Source: Streptomyces longisporoflavus
GTDB taxonomy: Bacteria > Actinomycetota > Actinomycetes > Streptomycetales > Streptomycetaceae
Direction of reading: 5' to 3'
Assembly: GCF_014649775.1 (NCBI RefSeq)
Contig: NZ_BMTR01000011.1
Span: 248,001-312,000 of the forward strand
DNA: 64,000 nt
Notes under the pieces: model-generated
Database searches by the model: none
The model's input: only the letters and a program-made list of their open reading frames with translations
What the model was told of the DNA's origin: nothing
Program-made: the position numbers and the translations under genes
Part shown: positions 8,162 through 15,955 of the stretch, piece after piece
Layout of the letters: every line of letters begins with the position of its first letter
How positions within the stretch are numbered: position 1 is the first letter of the stretch

Positions 8162-8214
8162 GGTGAGTTGGTTCCTTTTCTCTTACGGGGGTGAAGAAGC
8201 TGGCTTGAATTCGC

Positions 8215-9486
8215 TCAGGCGGTCTCGCGCACCGCGCGGGCGAGGGTGCGAAGCCCTTCGTCCAGCTCGTCGGCGGTGATCGTCAGCGCCGGAAGGAGCT
8301 TGACGACCTCGCCCTCGGGTCCTGAGGTCTCGATGAGCAGGCCCAGTTCGAAGGCGCGCTTGGCGATGGCGCTCGCGCGTGCCTTGTCGATGAACTCCAT
8401 GCCCCAGACGAGACCGCGGCCGCGGTACTCCTTGATGGCGCCGGGGTTCTCGTCGGCGATCGCCGCGAAGGCCTCCTCGACCTGCTCACCGCGGGCGCGG
8501 GTCTGCTTCTCCATGGCCGGGCCGTCGGACCAGTAGGTCTCCAGGGCGGCGGCGGCCGTGACGAACGCGGCGTTGTTGCCGCGGAAGGTGCCGTTGTGCT
8601 CGCCCGGCTCCCACACGTCGAGCTCCGGCTTGAACAGGGTCAGCGCCATCGGCAGGCCGTAGCCGCTGATGGACTTGGACACCGTCACGATGTCCGGCGT
8701 GATGCCCGCCTCCTCGAAGGAGAAGAACGCGCCGGTACGGCCGCAGCCCATCTGGATGTCGTCGACGATCAGGAGCATGTCCCAGCGCTCGCACACCTCG
8801 GCGAGCTTGCGGAGCCACTCGGCGCGGGCGACGTTGATGCCGCCCTCGCCCTGGACCGTCTCGACGATCACGGCGGCGGGCTGGTTGAGGCCGGAGCCCT
8901 GGTCCTCGAGCAGCCGCTCGAACCAGATGAAGTCGGGGGTCTTGCCGTCGAGGTAGTGGTCGAACGGCATCGGCGTGCCGTGCACCAGCGGGATGCCGGC
9001 GCCGGCGCGCTTGAAGGCGTTTCCGGTCACGGCGAGCGAGCCGAGCGACATGCCGTGGAAGGCGTTCGTGAACGACACGATCGACTCGCGGCCCTTGACC
9101 TTGCGCGCCAGCTTCAGCGCGGACTCGACGGCGTTGGTGCCCGTCGGGCCCGGGAACATGACCTTGTACGGCAGGTCACGCGGGCGCAGGATGATGTTCT
9201 GGAACGACTCGAGGAACGCGCGCTTGGCGGTCGTCGACATGTCCAGGCCGTGGACGATGCTGTCGCGCTCCAGGTAGTCGATCAGGGCGCGTTTGAGGAC
9301 CGGGTTGTTGTGGCCGTAGTTGAGCGACCCGGCCCCGGCGAAGAAGTCGAGGTACGAGTGGCCGTCCTCGTCGAACATGCGGCTGCCCTGCGCACGGTCG
9401 AAGATGGTGGGCCAACCGCGGCAGTAGCTGCGCACCTCCGACTCCAGGGTCTCGAAGACGCTCAGGTCGGGCTGGGTGATGGTCAC
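8215..9486 (-). CDS. ectB: Diaminobutyrate-2-oxoglutarate transaminase EctB
   Basis: 423 residues, class III PLP aminotransferase. It makes L-2,4-diaminobutyrate from aspartate semialdehyde and glutamate, the first step of ectoine synthesis. Visible: FFAGAGSLNYGHNNP, PGPTGTNAVESALKLARK, the cofactor aspartate in LLIVDDIQMGCGRTG, and the Schiff-base lysine K271 in VSKSISGYG. GTG at 9486 is preceded by CCAGGAGA. Operon ectA-ectB-ectC-ectD. Confidence 0.96.
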   Translation of the reverse strand: MTITQPDLSVFETLESEVRSYCRGWPTIFDRAQGSRMFDEDGHSYLDFFAGAGSLNYGHNNPVLKRALIDYLERDSIVHGLDMSTTAKRAFLESFQNIILRPRDLPYKVMFPGPTGTNAVESALKLARKVKGRESIVSFTNAFHGMSLGSLAVTGNAFKRAGAGIPLVHGTPMPFDHYLDGKTPDFIWFERLLEDQGSGLNQPAAVIVETVQGEGGINVARAEWLRKLAEVCERWDMLLIVDDIQMGCGRTGAFFSFEEAGITPDIVTVSKSISGYGLPMALTLFKPELDVWEPGEHNGTFRGNNAAFVTAAAALETYWSDGPAMEKQTRARGEQVEEAFAAIADENPGAIKEYRGRGLVWGMEFIDKARASAIAKRAFELGLLIETSGPEGEVVKLLPALTITADELDEGLRTLARAVRETA

Positions 9487-9566
9487 AGCAGATCTCCTGG
9501 GAGATGGAAAGACGTGGGAGGTGGGGGGAACGGGTGGTGCGTGGTGCGTGTGGGGGAGGGCGGAAC

Positions 9567-10115
9567 TCAGCCGACTGGCTCTATGAGGAACAGGACCTCG
9601 GGCTCGTGCCCCTCTTCGGGGAAGAGCCCCGCGTCGAAGAGCACCGTGCGCTCGACAGACGCTCCGTGGCGCTGTGCGTACGAGGTGAAGAGCCGCTGGG
9701 ACGGTTCGTTGTCCGGCGTGATGGTCGTCTCGACCGAGACCAGCTCCCGGTCGGCGGCGACCTTGGCGGTGAGACCGTCGAGCAGCGCACCGGCAAGGCC
9801 GCGGCCTCGGTGCGCTTGGTCGACGGCCACCTGCCAGACCACCAGGGTGCGCGGCCGCTCGGGCCGGATGTAGCCGGTGATGAACCCGGCGGGCTCACCG
9901 TTCGAGTCCCTGGCCACCACGGAGGTCGCCGCGAAGTCGCGGCACCACAGCAGGTAGCTGTACGAGGAGTTGAGGTCCAACACCTTCGAGTCGCGGGCGA
10001 TCCGCCAGATAGCGGCCCCGTCGGCGACGTCGGGGGTGTCGAGGCGCAACCCCTCGGGCATTTCCAGGGAATTCGCTTGCAGGTCGGTCGGTAGATCGGC
10101 TTGTGCAGCGGTCAT
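9567..10115 (-). CDS. ectA: L-2,4-diaminobutyric acid acetyltransferase EctA
   Basis: 182 residues, GNAT fold. It acetylates the gamma-amine of diaminobutyrate using acetyl-CoA. The family signature LDLNSSYSYLLWCRDF near residue 47 and the acetyl-CoA loop VDQAHRGRGLAGALLDGL are clear, as is the ending TLFD-like VLFDAGLFPEEGHEPEVLF. ATG at 10115. First gene of the operon; its 5' gap is AT-rich for this genome and holds an inverted repeat 19 bp upstream that could be an operator. Confidence 0.95.
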   Translation of the reverse strand: MTAAQADLPTDLQANSLEMPEGLRLDTPDVADGAAIWRIARDSKVLDLNSSYSYLLWCRDFAATSVVARDSNGEPAGFITGYIRPERPRTLVVWQVAVDQAHRGRGLAGALLDGLTAKVAADRELVSVETTITPDNEPSQRLFTSYAQRHGASVERTVLFDAGLFPEEGHEPEVLFLIEPVG

Positions 10116-10448
10116 GCGGATTGAATTTACCGAGCAATTTCTTCAATTGCATCGCCGAGAGGGGTTACGTCAGAGCGCCCTATGTGTTATCACGCGTGGG
10201 TGCGCGCCCGCAGGAATCCCCGGCAGTTTGGCCTGATTTGATGGGGTCATAGGGAACATTACGGGCGCGATGTGGAGTACGTCACAGAAGCGTAACTCCC
10301 TGGAAGCGTGTCCGAAATGTGAGACTCTGGGTTGTCGAAACCTTAGTGTTTAGGTCCGGGAAAAGCGGGCAGAAGAATACGGGAAGCTGTGCTGGATAAA
10401 GTGGATAAAGAAGCGGTGAGAATGCGTCCGTGAATTTACGTAGAGCAT
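10116..10448. other. 333-bp ectA upstream region
   Basis: No gene seen. It is notably AT-rich, contains the inverted repeat at 10134-10150 and a tandem TGGATAAAG doublet at 10393-10411, and must hold the ectABCD promoter. I could not place -35/-10 boxes with normal spacing. Confidence 0.5.
10134..10150. promoter_or_regulatory. Inverted repeat upstream of ectA
   Basis: GCAATT-TCTTC-AATTGC, a perfect 6+6 inverted repeat just upstream of the ectA start within an AT-rich patch. Position and form fit an operator for control of ectoine genes by osmotic or heat stress, but no regulator gene is adjacent. Confidence 0.4.
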
Positions 10449-10986
10449 TTACGGCCCCGTTACCCCGTCGATTCCCTCCCTGAGGAGATCGGCGTGACCG
10501 TTGTGCCGCGCGTACTCCTCGATGAGGTGGACCAGAATCCAGCGCAGGCTCACCTCGGCGCTGCCCGCCACGCCAGCCTCCGGCTCGCTCAGCCGCCCCA
10601 CGTCGTCGAGCGAACGGCCCGCGCAGAGCTCCTTGCTCACCGCGACCTCGCGCCGCCACACCGGCGAGGACCTGGCCGTACGTCCGCTCCGGCTCCAGGG
10701 CAAAGCCCCCGGCGGTATCGCCGTCGCTCCCGTACACGGGCGGCACGTCCCGCCCGGCGAAGACCCGCTGGAACCAGTTCCGCTCCACCTCGGCCAGGTG
10801 CTGCACCAGGCCGAGCAGGGTCAGCGACGAGGACGGGACCGCCGTGACACGGGTCTGCGCGTCATCGAGCCCGGAGCACTTCACCGCGAGGGTCTCGCGG
10901 TGAAAGTCGAGCCAGCCCGCCAGCATCACCGACTCGCCCGCGATCGGATCGGGCACGGCACGGCCGTCCGGGAGCGTGGTCGTCAT
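10449..10986 (-). pseudogene. DinB/DUF664 family protein, interrupted by a +1 frameshift
   Basis: Reading from ATG 10986 (MTTTLPDGRAVPDP) the frame encodes the first part of a DinB-like DUF664 protein, including LVQHLAEVERNWFQRVFAG with the metal-ligand histidine, up to about ERTYGQVLA near 10665. The rest of the domain (VWRREVAVSKELC ... LRWILVHLIEEYARHNGHADLLREGIDG) is in a different frame and ends at the TAA at 10449. Joining the two gives a full-length protein of about 178 residues. One extra base in or near CACCGGCG at about 10659-10666 would explain it. Family members are mycothiol- or bacillithiol-linked metal enzymes of unknown substrate. Either a recent pseudogene or a sequencing error. 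Confidence 0.75.
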
Positions 10987-11076
10987 GCGGCTCACGCTGC
11001 CATGCGACCCGCCCCCCGCGTCCCCTGTTCGCTCTGAGCTTGGAAGGCGCAGCACCGGCATGAAACGGGCGCGGCC

Positions 11077-11328
11077 GGGAAGACGTTGTGGCCTGCCTCC
11101 GGAGGCTCGGGTCCTGCCGCGGAAGACCCGGCGCCTGCCCGCCGAGGGCAGAGCGCCTGCCGGCCGAAGGCCCGGCGTCAGCCGGTGAAGACGCGCGTCT
11201 GCCGCCAGGCCGCAGCGGTCGCCCTCCAAGGCCCGTCGCCTGTCAGTCAAGGCGCTGCGCCTGTTGGCGAAGACCCGGCGTCCGCCCCCGGAGGCCCAGC
11301 GCCCGCCGGTGAAAGCGCAGGGCCTGTC
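11077..11328. repeat. Degenerate 21-bp tandem repeat array, about 12 units
   Basis: The 366-bp gap between the DinB and aminotransferase genes is almost filled by about 12 tandem units of 20-22 bp. The consensus core is GAAGACCCGGCGCCTGCC; well-kept units are at 11119-11139 and 11266-11286. Single-base length changes in several units (22 bp at 11140 and 11162, 20 bp at 11184 and 11204) break any open frame, so this is unlikely to be protein coding. No spacer-like unique sequence, so not CRISPR. Confidence 0.8.
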
Positions 11329-11352
11329 CGGCTGGCCGGCGTGGTGTGGTGG

Positions 11353-12474
11353 TTACTGCCAGGCCTCCGTTACCGCGCGTCGTGCCGCCTCGAGGTCGAC
11401 CGTGAGGCCCGCCTCGCTCATCACGGCGCCCAGAGCGGCCAGCGAGGCGTGCACTGCGCCGCGGGTCGCGTCCGGGCCGTAGTGGTTCACCCGGATCATC
11501 TCCTTGGCAAGGGCGCCGCCACCGGCGACCAGCGGAAGCACCGGGTCCGCGGCGAGCGCCTTGGCGACGAGCAGCGAGGCGTCGACGCCCTCGGGGGCGC
11601 GCAGCGTCGTGGCGACCGGAGCGGCGTCCCGCGCCTCGTGGACGTACGGCGAAAGGCCGCCGCCGAGCGCGATCGCGCCCGCGCGGGTCGCCGCCGCGGC
11701 GGTGGCGTGCCGCGCCATCAGGGCGTCGAGCCCTTCCGCCTCGATGCGCTCCACGCAGGCTTCGAGCGCGAGCATCTCCAACTGGGCCGGGGCGTGGAGC
11801 AGCGCCTTGCGTCCGCCGTCGATCCACCGCTCCTTCCAGTCCAGGAGGGAGAGGTACGAGCGGCGCGGCGCCCGCGGATTGCCGGCCAGCCGCGCCCAGG
11901 CCCGCTCGCTCACGGAGACGGCGGAGACACCCGCGGGACCGCCCATCGCCTTCTGCGCGCCGATCACGCACAGGTCCACGCCCCACGCGTCCGGAAGCAG
12001 CGGCTCCGCGGCCACCGACGCGACGGCGTCGAGCATGAAGAGGGCCCCGTGCTCGCGTACGACCTCACCGATCTCGGCGACGGGGTTGGTGTTGCCGGTC
12101 GCGGCCTCGGCGTGGACGAGCGACACGAAGTCGATCTCGGGGTGCGCGGCGAGCGCCTCGCGCACCTGTTCCGCGGTCACCGCGGTGTGGAAGGGGACGG
12201 CGAGGTCGACGACGGTCGCCCCGCAGTCCCGCAGCCAGTTCCCGAAGGTCTGGCCGTACGGCCCCGTGATCACGTTCAGCGCGGTCGTGCCGGGCTGCGC
12301 CGCACCCCGGATACAGCCCTCCAGGGGAAGCAGCGCCTCGCCCTGCATGATCACGATGTCCTGCGAGGTGGAGAGCAGCCCGGCGACGCGCTCCTCGATG
12401 GAGGCGAAGTGCTGGGCACTCAGGGGTGCCAGGTCAAGGAAGGGGTGTGTCACGGTGCTGCTCACTTCGCTCAC
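11353..12474 (-). CDS. Class V PLP-dependent aminotransferase (alanine-glyoxylate type)
   Basis: 373 residues resembling serine/alanine-glyoxylate aminotransferases and phosphonate transaminases. Visible: NVITGPYGQTFGNWLRDCGA, the strand LVHAEAATGNTNPVAEI, LFMLDAVASVAAEPL with the cofactor aspartate, and CVIGAQKAMGGPAGVSAVSVSERAW with the Schiff-base lysine. Substrate unknown. GTG start at 12474; divergent from an amidohydrolase gene 59 bp away, so the two may share control. Confidence 0.85.
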   Translation of the reverse strand: MSEVSSTVTHPFLDLAPLSAQHFASIEERVAGLLSTSQDIVIMQGEALLPLEGCIRGAAQPGTTALNVITGPYGQTFGNWLRDCGATVVDLAVPFHTAVTAEQVREALAAHPEIDFVSLVHAEAATGNTNPVAEIGEVVREHGALFMLDAVASVAAEPLLPDAWGVDLCVIGAQKAMGGPAGVSAVSVSERAWARLAGNPRAPRRSYLSLLDWKERWIDGGRKALLHAPAQLEMLALEACVERIEAEGLDALMARHATAAAATRAGAIALGGGLSPYVHEARDAAPVATTLRAPEGVDASLLVAKALAADPVLPLVAGGGALAKEMIRVNHYGPDATRGAVHASLAALGAVMSEAGLTVDLEAARRAVTEAWQ

Positions 12475-12533
12475 GAGTTCGTTCGTTCGGGCTGCCGGAC
12501 CGAGCGTACCGACAGGCTCCTAAGCTGCTGCAC

Positions 12534-13622
12534 ATGAGCGATCACACGGTGCTGCACGTGAAGGGGCGGGTGCTCGTCGGACCGGACGAGGTACGGGACG
12601 AATTGTGGGTGGTCGGAGGCCGGGTGACGTACGACCGCCCGTCGGCGGCGCCGGACGTCACGGTCGACGGCTGGACCCTCCCCGGCCTGGTCGACGCGCA
12701 CTGTCACGTGGGCCTGGACGCGCACGGCCCGGTGGACGCGGCCACGGCCGAGAAGCAGGCGCTGACCGACCGCGAGATCGGCGCGCTCCTCATCCGCGAC
12801 GCGGGCTCCCCGTCCGACACGCGCTGGATCGACGACCGCGAGGACCTCCCGAAGATCATCCGGGCGGGCCGCCACATCGCGCGTACGCGCCGCTACATCC
12901 GCAACTACGCCCACGAGATCGAGCCGTCCGACCTCGTCGCGTACGTCGCGCGGGAGGCACGGCGCGGCGACGGCTGGGTCAAACTGGTCGGCGACTGGAT
13001 CGACCGCGACGCCGGAGACCTGACGGCATGCTGGCCCCGCGCCGAGGTGGAGGAGGCGATCGCCGAGGCGCACCGGCTCGGCGCGCGCGTGACGGCACAC
13101 TGCTTCGCCGAGGACTCGCTGCGGGATCTGGTGGAGGCGGGCATCGACTGCATCGAGCACGCCACCGGACTGACCGAGGAGACCATTCCGCTCTTCGCCG
13201 AGCGGGGCGTCGCGATCGTCCCGACGCTGGTGAACATCGCGACGTTCCCGCAGCTGGCCGACGGCGGCGAGGCCAAGTTTCCCAAGTGGTCGCGGCACAT
13301 GCGGCGGCTGTACGACCGCCGTTACGACACGGTGCGATCCGCGTACGACGCCGGGGTCCCCGTGTTCGCGGGCACGGACGCCGGCGGCTCCCTGGCCCAC
13401 GGCCTGGTCGCCGCCGAGGTGGCCGAACTGAGGCACGCCGGAATCCCGGCGGTGGACGCGCTGTCGGCGACGACATGGGGCGCGCGGACCTGGCTGGGCC
13501 GCCCCGGCCTGGAGGAGGGCGCTCCGGCGGACCTGGTGGTGTACGGCGCGGACCCCCGGCAGGACGTGGGGGTGCTTGCCGCGCCGCGGAGGGTCGTGCT
13601 GAACGGGCGGGTGGTGGGGTAG
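12534..13622 (+). CDS. Amidohydrolase family protein (imidazolonepropionase/prolidase-like)
   Basis: 362 residues, metal-dependent TIM-barrel hydrolase. Metal residues are visible: D-A-H-C-H in PGLVDAHCHVG, H in VTAHCFAED, H in IEHATGLTE, and D in VFAGTDAGGSLAHG; the composite domain strands flank it (WVVGGRVTYD at the start, DLVVYGADPRQ and VVLNGRVV at the end). Likely hydrolyses a cyclic amide or a peptide-like bond. The ATG at 12534 is the first residue of the conserved protein; the frame is open upstream only by chance. Confidence 0.88.
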   Translation: MSDHTVLHVKGRVLVGPDEVRDELWVVGGRVTYDRPSAAPDVTVDGWTLPGLVDAHCHVGLDAHGPVDAATAEKQALTDREIGALLIRDAGSPSDTRWIDDREDLPKIIRAGRHIARTRRYIRNYAHEIEPSDLVAYVAREARRGDGWVKLVGDWIDRDAGDLTACWPRAEVEEAIAEAHRLGARVTAHCFAEDSLRDLVEAGIDCIEHATGLTEETIPLFAERGVAIVPTLVNIATFPQLADGGEAKFPKWSRHMRRLYDRRYDTVRSAYDAGVPVFAGTDAGGSLAHGLVAAEVAELRHAGIPAVDALSATTWGARTWLGRPGLEEGAPADLVVYGADPRQDVGVLAAPRRVVLNGRVVG

Positions 13623-13737
13623 GGCGGGCCTCTTGTACGTGCCGGTACGCCATCACGTCATTACGTGCCATCACCGGCTCGCCGAGTTCGTCCTGAGTCT
13701 CCGCCCATGTCACAGCCGGGAAAGGGCGGGGTCAGGC

Positions 13738-13755
13738 CTGGCTAGGCCTAGCCAG
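13738..13755. terminator. Palindrome in the convergent gap
   Basis: CTGGCTAGGCCTAGCCAG, a perfect 18-bp palindrome, followed by a further GTCTAGCCAGG copy that contains the stop codon of the minus-strand gene. GGGCGGGG before it and CCCCGCCC after it form an outer stem. It lies between two converging genes and is probably a two-way terminator. Confidence 0.55.
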
Positions 13756-13757
13756 GT

Positions 13758-14555
13758 CTAGCCAGGCACAGAAAAAGCCCCGCCCGTCAGCACCGGCACC
13801 CCCACCGAACCCCCCGTCTCCACAGCCACCGCCACATCCCCCGCGAAGCCGTACCCCCGCAACTCCCGCCCCGACGCACAGTCGGCGACGGCCGAAGCGA
13901 CATCCGCGCACGACGTGAACGCGCCCGCCGCTGCCGCCGCCTCCGGCGAGACCTCCACCCCCCGCATCGCGGAGATCACCGCGCCCGCCCCCAGCGCATC
14001 CTCCAGCGCGGGCCGCAAGCTTCCGTCCGGCCACCGCTCACCCGCGGCGACCACGGCAACCGGCCGATCGGAACCCCCGTAACCCTGCTCCACCAGCCAA
14101 CTCCCCACCGCCGCCGCATTCCTGAGGCACCCCGCGACCACCACCCCCGACGCTCCCGCCGCCGCGGCGATCGCCGATCCGTTGGGCGAGGGCAGCACGA
14201 GGCGGGGCGTGAAGGGCGCCCGGCGCAGCGCGGCGGGGGAGAGCGACCACGGCGAGGCGGGGCTCATCGCGCGCCGCCCCACCGCCAGTTCGGCGCTTCG
14301 TTCGGCGGCGAAGGCGACGGCGCTCTCGTCCCGCCACGCGTACGGGAAGACGCGCGTCCCCGCGTCCACCGCGACCGACACCGCGGTCGTGAACGACAGC
14401 ACGTCGACGACGACCAGGCACGCCGCCTCCGCGTCGGCGACGCCCGCCATGAGCCGCCGCGCCCCCTCGGGCCCCCATTCGAACCGCACCCCGTACGCGC
14501 TCTGGGCGCACCATTCCCCGTCACGCGTGTGCTCCGTCTGTCCCATGGGACTCAT
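13758..14555 (-). CDS. 2-phosphosulfolactate phosphatase family protein (ComB-like)
   Basis: 265 residues of the ComB fold. Signature stretches are VVVDVLSFTTAVSVAVDAG, the LPSPNGSAI loop, VVVAGCLRNAAAVGSWL and VAVVAAGERWPDGSLRPALEDALGAG. In methanogens ComB removes phosphate from 2-phosphosulfolactate on the coenzyme M route; Streptomyces do not make coenzyme M, so here the substrate is likely another phosphate or a sulfonate compound. ATG 14555 or 14546 can both start it. It ends inside the palindromic terminator region. Confidence 0.85.
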   Translation of the reverse strand: MSPMGQTEHTRDGEWCAQSAYGVRFEWGPEGARRLMAGVADAEAACLVVVDVLSFTTAVSVAVDAGTRVFPYAWRDESAVAFAAERSAELAVGRRAMSPASPWSLSPAALRRAPFTPRLVLPSPNGSAIAAAAGASGVVVAGCLRNAAAVGSWLVEQGYGGSDRPVAVVAAGERWPDGSLRPALEDALGAGAVISAMRGVEVSPEAAAAAGAFTSCADVASAVADCASGRELRGYGFAGDVAVAVETGGSVGVPVLTGGAFSVPG

Positions 14556-14866
14556 ATTGACGGAGCGTTACGTGTAGGGCCCTCCGTTCGTTGCACATCA
14601 TTCGGCCACTCCACCCGGCGTCAACCGCCGTGTTCGAGCCAGGGAGTTACTCGGGTGACGGCGGGGAACGCCCGTGCCGCAAGATTCGAAAGCAGGGGCG
14701 GAAACCTCCCTTTGGAGTGAACTCACGCTTGGTCGCTGGCTATTCACTCTCAGTGCGTAAAGATTCCCTCTGTCGATGTTGCCGGTGTCGTGCTCATGCG
14801 ATGTCCCCATCCAGCGGAGCGCGAGGCTTCCGGCGGCTCCGTAACTCTTGTGGGGGTTCCACCACC
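14556..14866 (+). other. 311-bp leader before the LAETG protein gene
   Basis: No gene seen. Holds a 7-bp inverted repeat GAGTGAA (14716-14722) / TTCACTC (14744-14750) and a conserved-looking A- and G-rich stretch around 14680-14720. It could be a long 5' leader of the downstream surface protein. I compared it by eye with cobalamin and c-di-AMP riboswitches and found no convincing match. Confidence 0.35.
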
Positions 14867-15808
14867 TTGAACAGCAACACCTTCCGCCTGCCCGCACGCC
14901 GCCTCGGCGTGATCGCCACCGCCACGGCCCTCGTCGCGGGCCCCGCGGCGCTCGCCGGCGCGGGACCGGCTGCGGCGACGGGCGGCGACAAGGGCCACGC
15001 CGACGCCGTCGTGCTGCGCACCGGGCTCGACGTGTCCCTGCTCAACAAGACCCTGAACGTCCCGCTCAAGGTCGCGCTCAACGAAGTGCAGGCGCCGGCC
15101 AGCGCCGAGAAGACCGCGCTCACCGCCAAGCTGGACGGTGTCAACGCGGGCCGGCCGTTCAGCGTGCTGCGCGCGGACGTCGCCACCGCGAAGGCGAGCG
15201 TCGAGGACGGAAAGGCGGAGGGGCACAGCAACATCGCGCGGGCCGAGGTGCACGTGCCGGGCCTGCCGCTGCTGTCCCTGATCAAGGTCGACCAGGTCAC
15301 GTCCAAGGCGGTCTGCGCGGCGGGCAAGCGGCCCGTCGCCGAGGCGAATCTGCTGGGCGGGGTGACCGTGCTCGGCAAGAAGGTCACGCTCTCGGCGGGC
15401 GGCACGACCCAAGTGGCGGTGCCGGGGGTCGGAGAGGTGCGGCTCGACCTGTCGAAGACGCACACGACCTCGCGTACGGCGGCGGCCACCGCGCTGGAGC
15501 TGAAGGTGTCGGTGAATCCCCTGAAGCTGAACGTCGCCGAGGTGGAGGGGACGGTGACGCTCGCGGGCGCGTCGTGCCGGACGCCCGAGGTGGCCGCCGA
15601 GCCCGAACCCTCGGCTCCCGTGGAGCCGCAGGGCGGCAAGGAGGAGAAGCCGGTGGCAGAGAAGCCGGTGGCGGAGAAGCCGCAGGAGGCGAACCTCGCC
15701 GAGACCGGGGGGAACTCGTCCACTCCGTACCTGGTGGGGGGCGCGGTCGTGCTGCTCGCCGCGGGGGGCGGCGCGGTGGCGATGACGCGCCGGGGGCGCA
15801 GGGGCTGA
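14867..15808 (+). CDS. LAETG-anchored surface protein (SCO1860-like)
   Basis: 313 residues. N-terminal signal peptide (basic LPARRLGV start, hydrophobic stretch to about residue 35, AAATG cut site), a secreted beta-rich domain with many Val/Lys/Ala, a Pro/Glu/Lys linker with VAEKP repeats, then the sorting signal LAETG, a hydrophobic segment and the RRGRRG tail. It should be attached to the cell wall by a class E sortase, which favours LAxTG. The TTG at 14867 follows GTGGGGG with good spacing; the frame opens upstream (ATG 14801) but without a ribosome site. Function of the exported domain is unknown. Confidence 0.88.
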   Translation: MNSNTFRLPARRLGVIATATALVAGPAALAGAGPAAATGGDKGHADAVVLRTGLDVSLLNKTLNVPLKVALNEVQAPASAEKTALTAKLDGVNAGRPFSVLRADVATAKASVEDGKAEGHSNIARAEVHVPGLPLLSLIKVDQVTSKAVCAAGKRPVAEANLLGGVTVLGKKVTLSAGGTTQVAVPGVGEVRLDLSKTHTTSRTAAATALELKVSVNPLKLNVAEVEGTVTLAGASCRTPEVAAEPEPSAPVEPQGGKEEKPVAEKPVAEKPQEANLAETGGNSSTPYLVGGAVVLLAAGGGAVAMTRRGRRG

Positions 15809-15833
15809 GTGCGGGGCGGCCCTCGACCGCCGG

Positions 15834-15912
15834 ACGGGCCGGCAACAGCCCGTCCGGCAAGGCCTGTCCGGCGATAGCCCGTACGGCAACAGCCCGTCCG
15901 GCGGTTGAGGAC
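15834..15912. repeat. Cluster of CCCGTCCGGC gene-end repeats
   Basis: At least four close copies of an about 18-bp unit (GGCAACAGCCCGTCCGGC twice exactly, plus GGCGATAGCCCGTACGGC and GGCAAGGCCTGTCCGGC) lie between convergent genes, ending in GGTTGAGGAC. Same family as at 462 and 40950. Confidence 0.6.
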
Positions 15913-15955
15913 GAACTCGGCGGAGCCGGTGATGACGGCAACCGGCACCCCGCTT

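Noticed and set aside
8596..9873. Long plus-strand open frame antisense to ectB and ectA
   Set aside because: It mirrors ectB/ectA; long antisense frames are expected at this GC content, and the Arg/Val/His-rich product has no family features.
11077..11328. CRISPR array
   Set aside because: Units are contiguous and diverged, with no unique spacers and no cas genes nearby.
14556..14866. Cobalamin or c-di-AMP riboswitch before the LAETG protein gene
   Set aside because: No B12 box GCCACTG and no conserved ydaO core could be found by eye.
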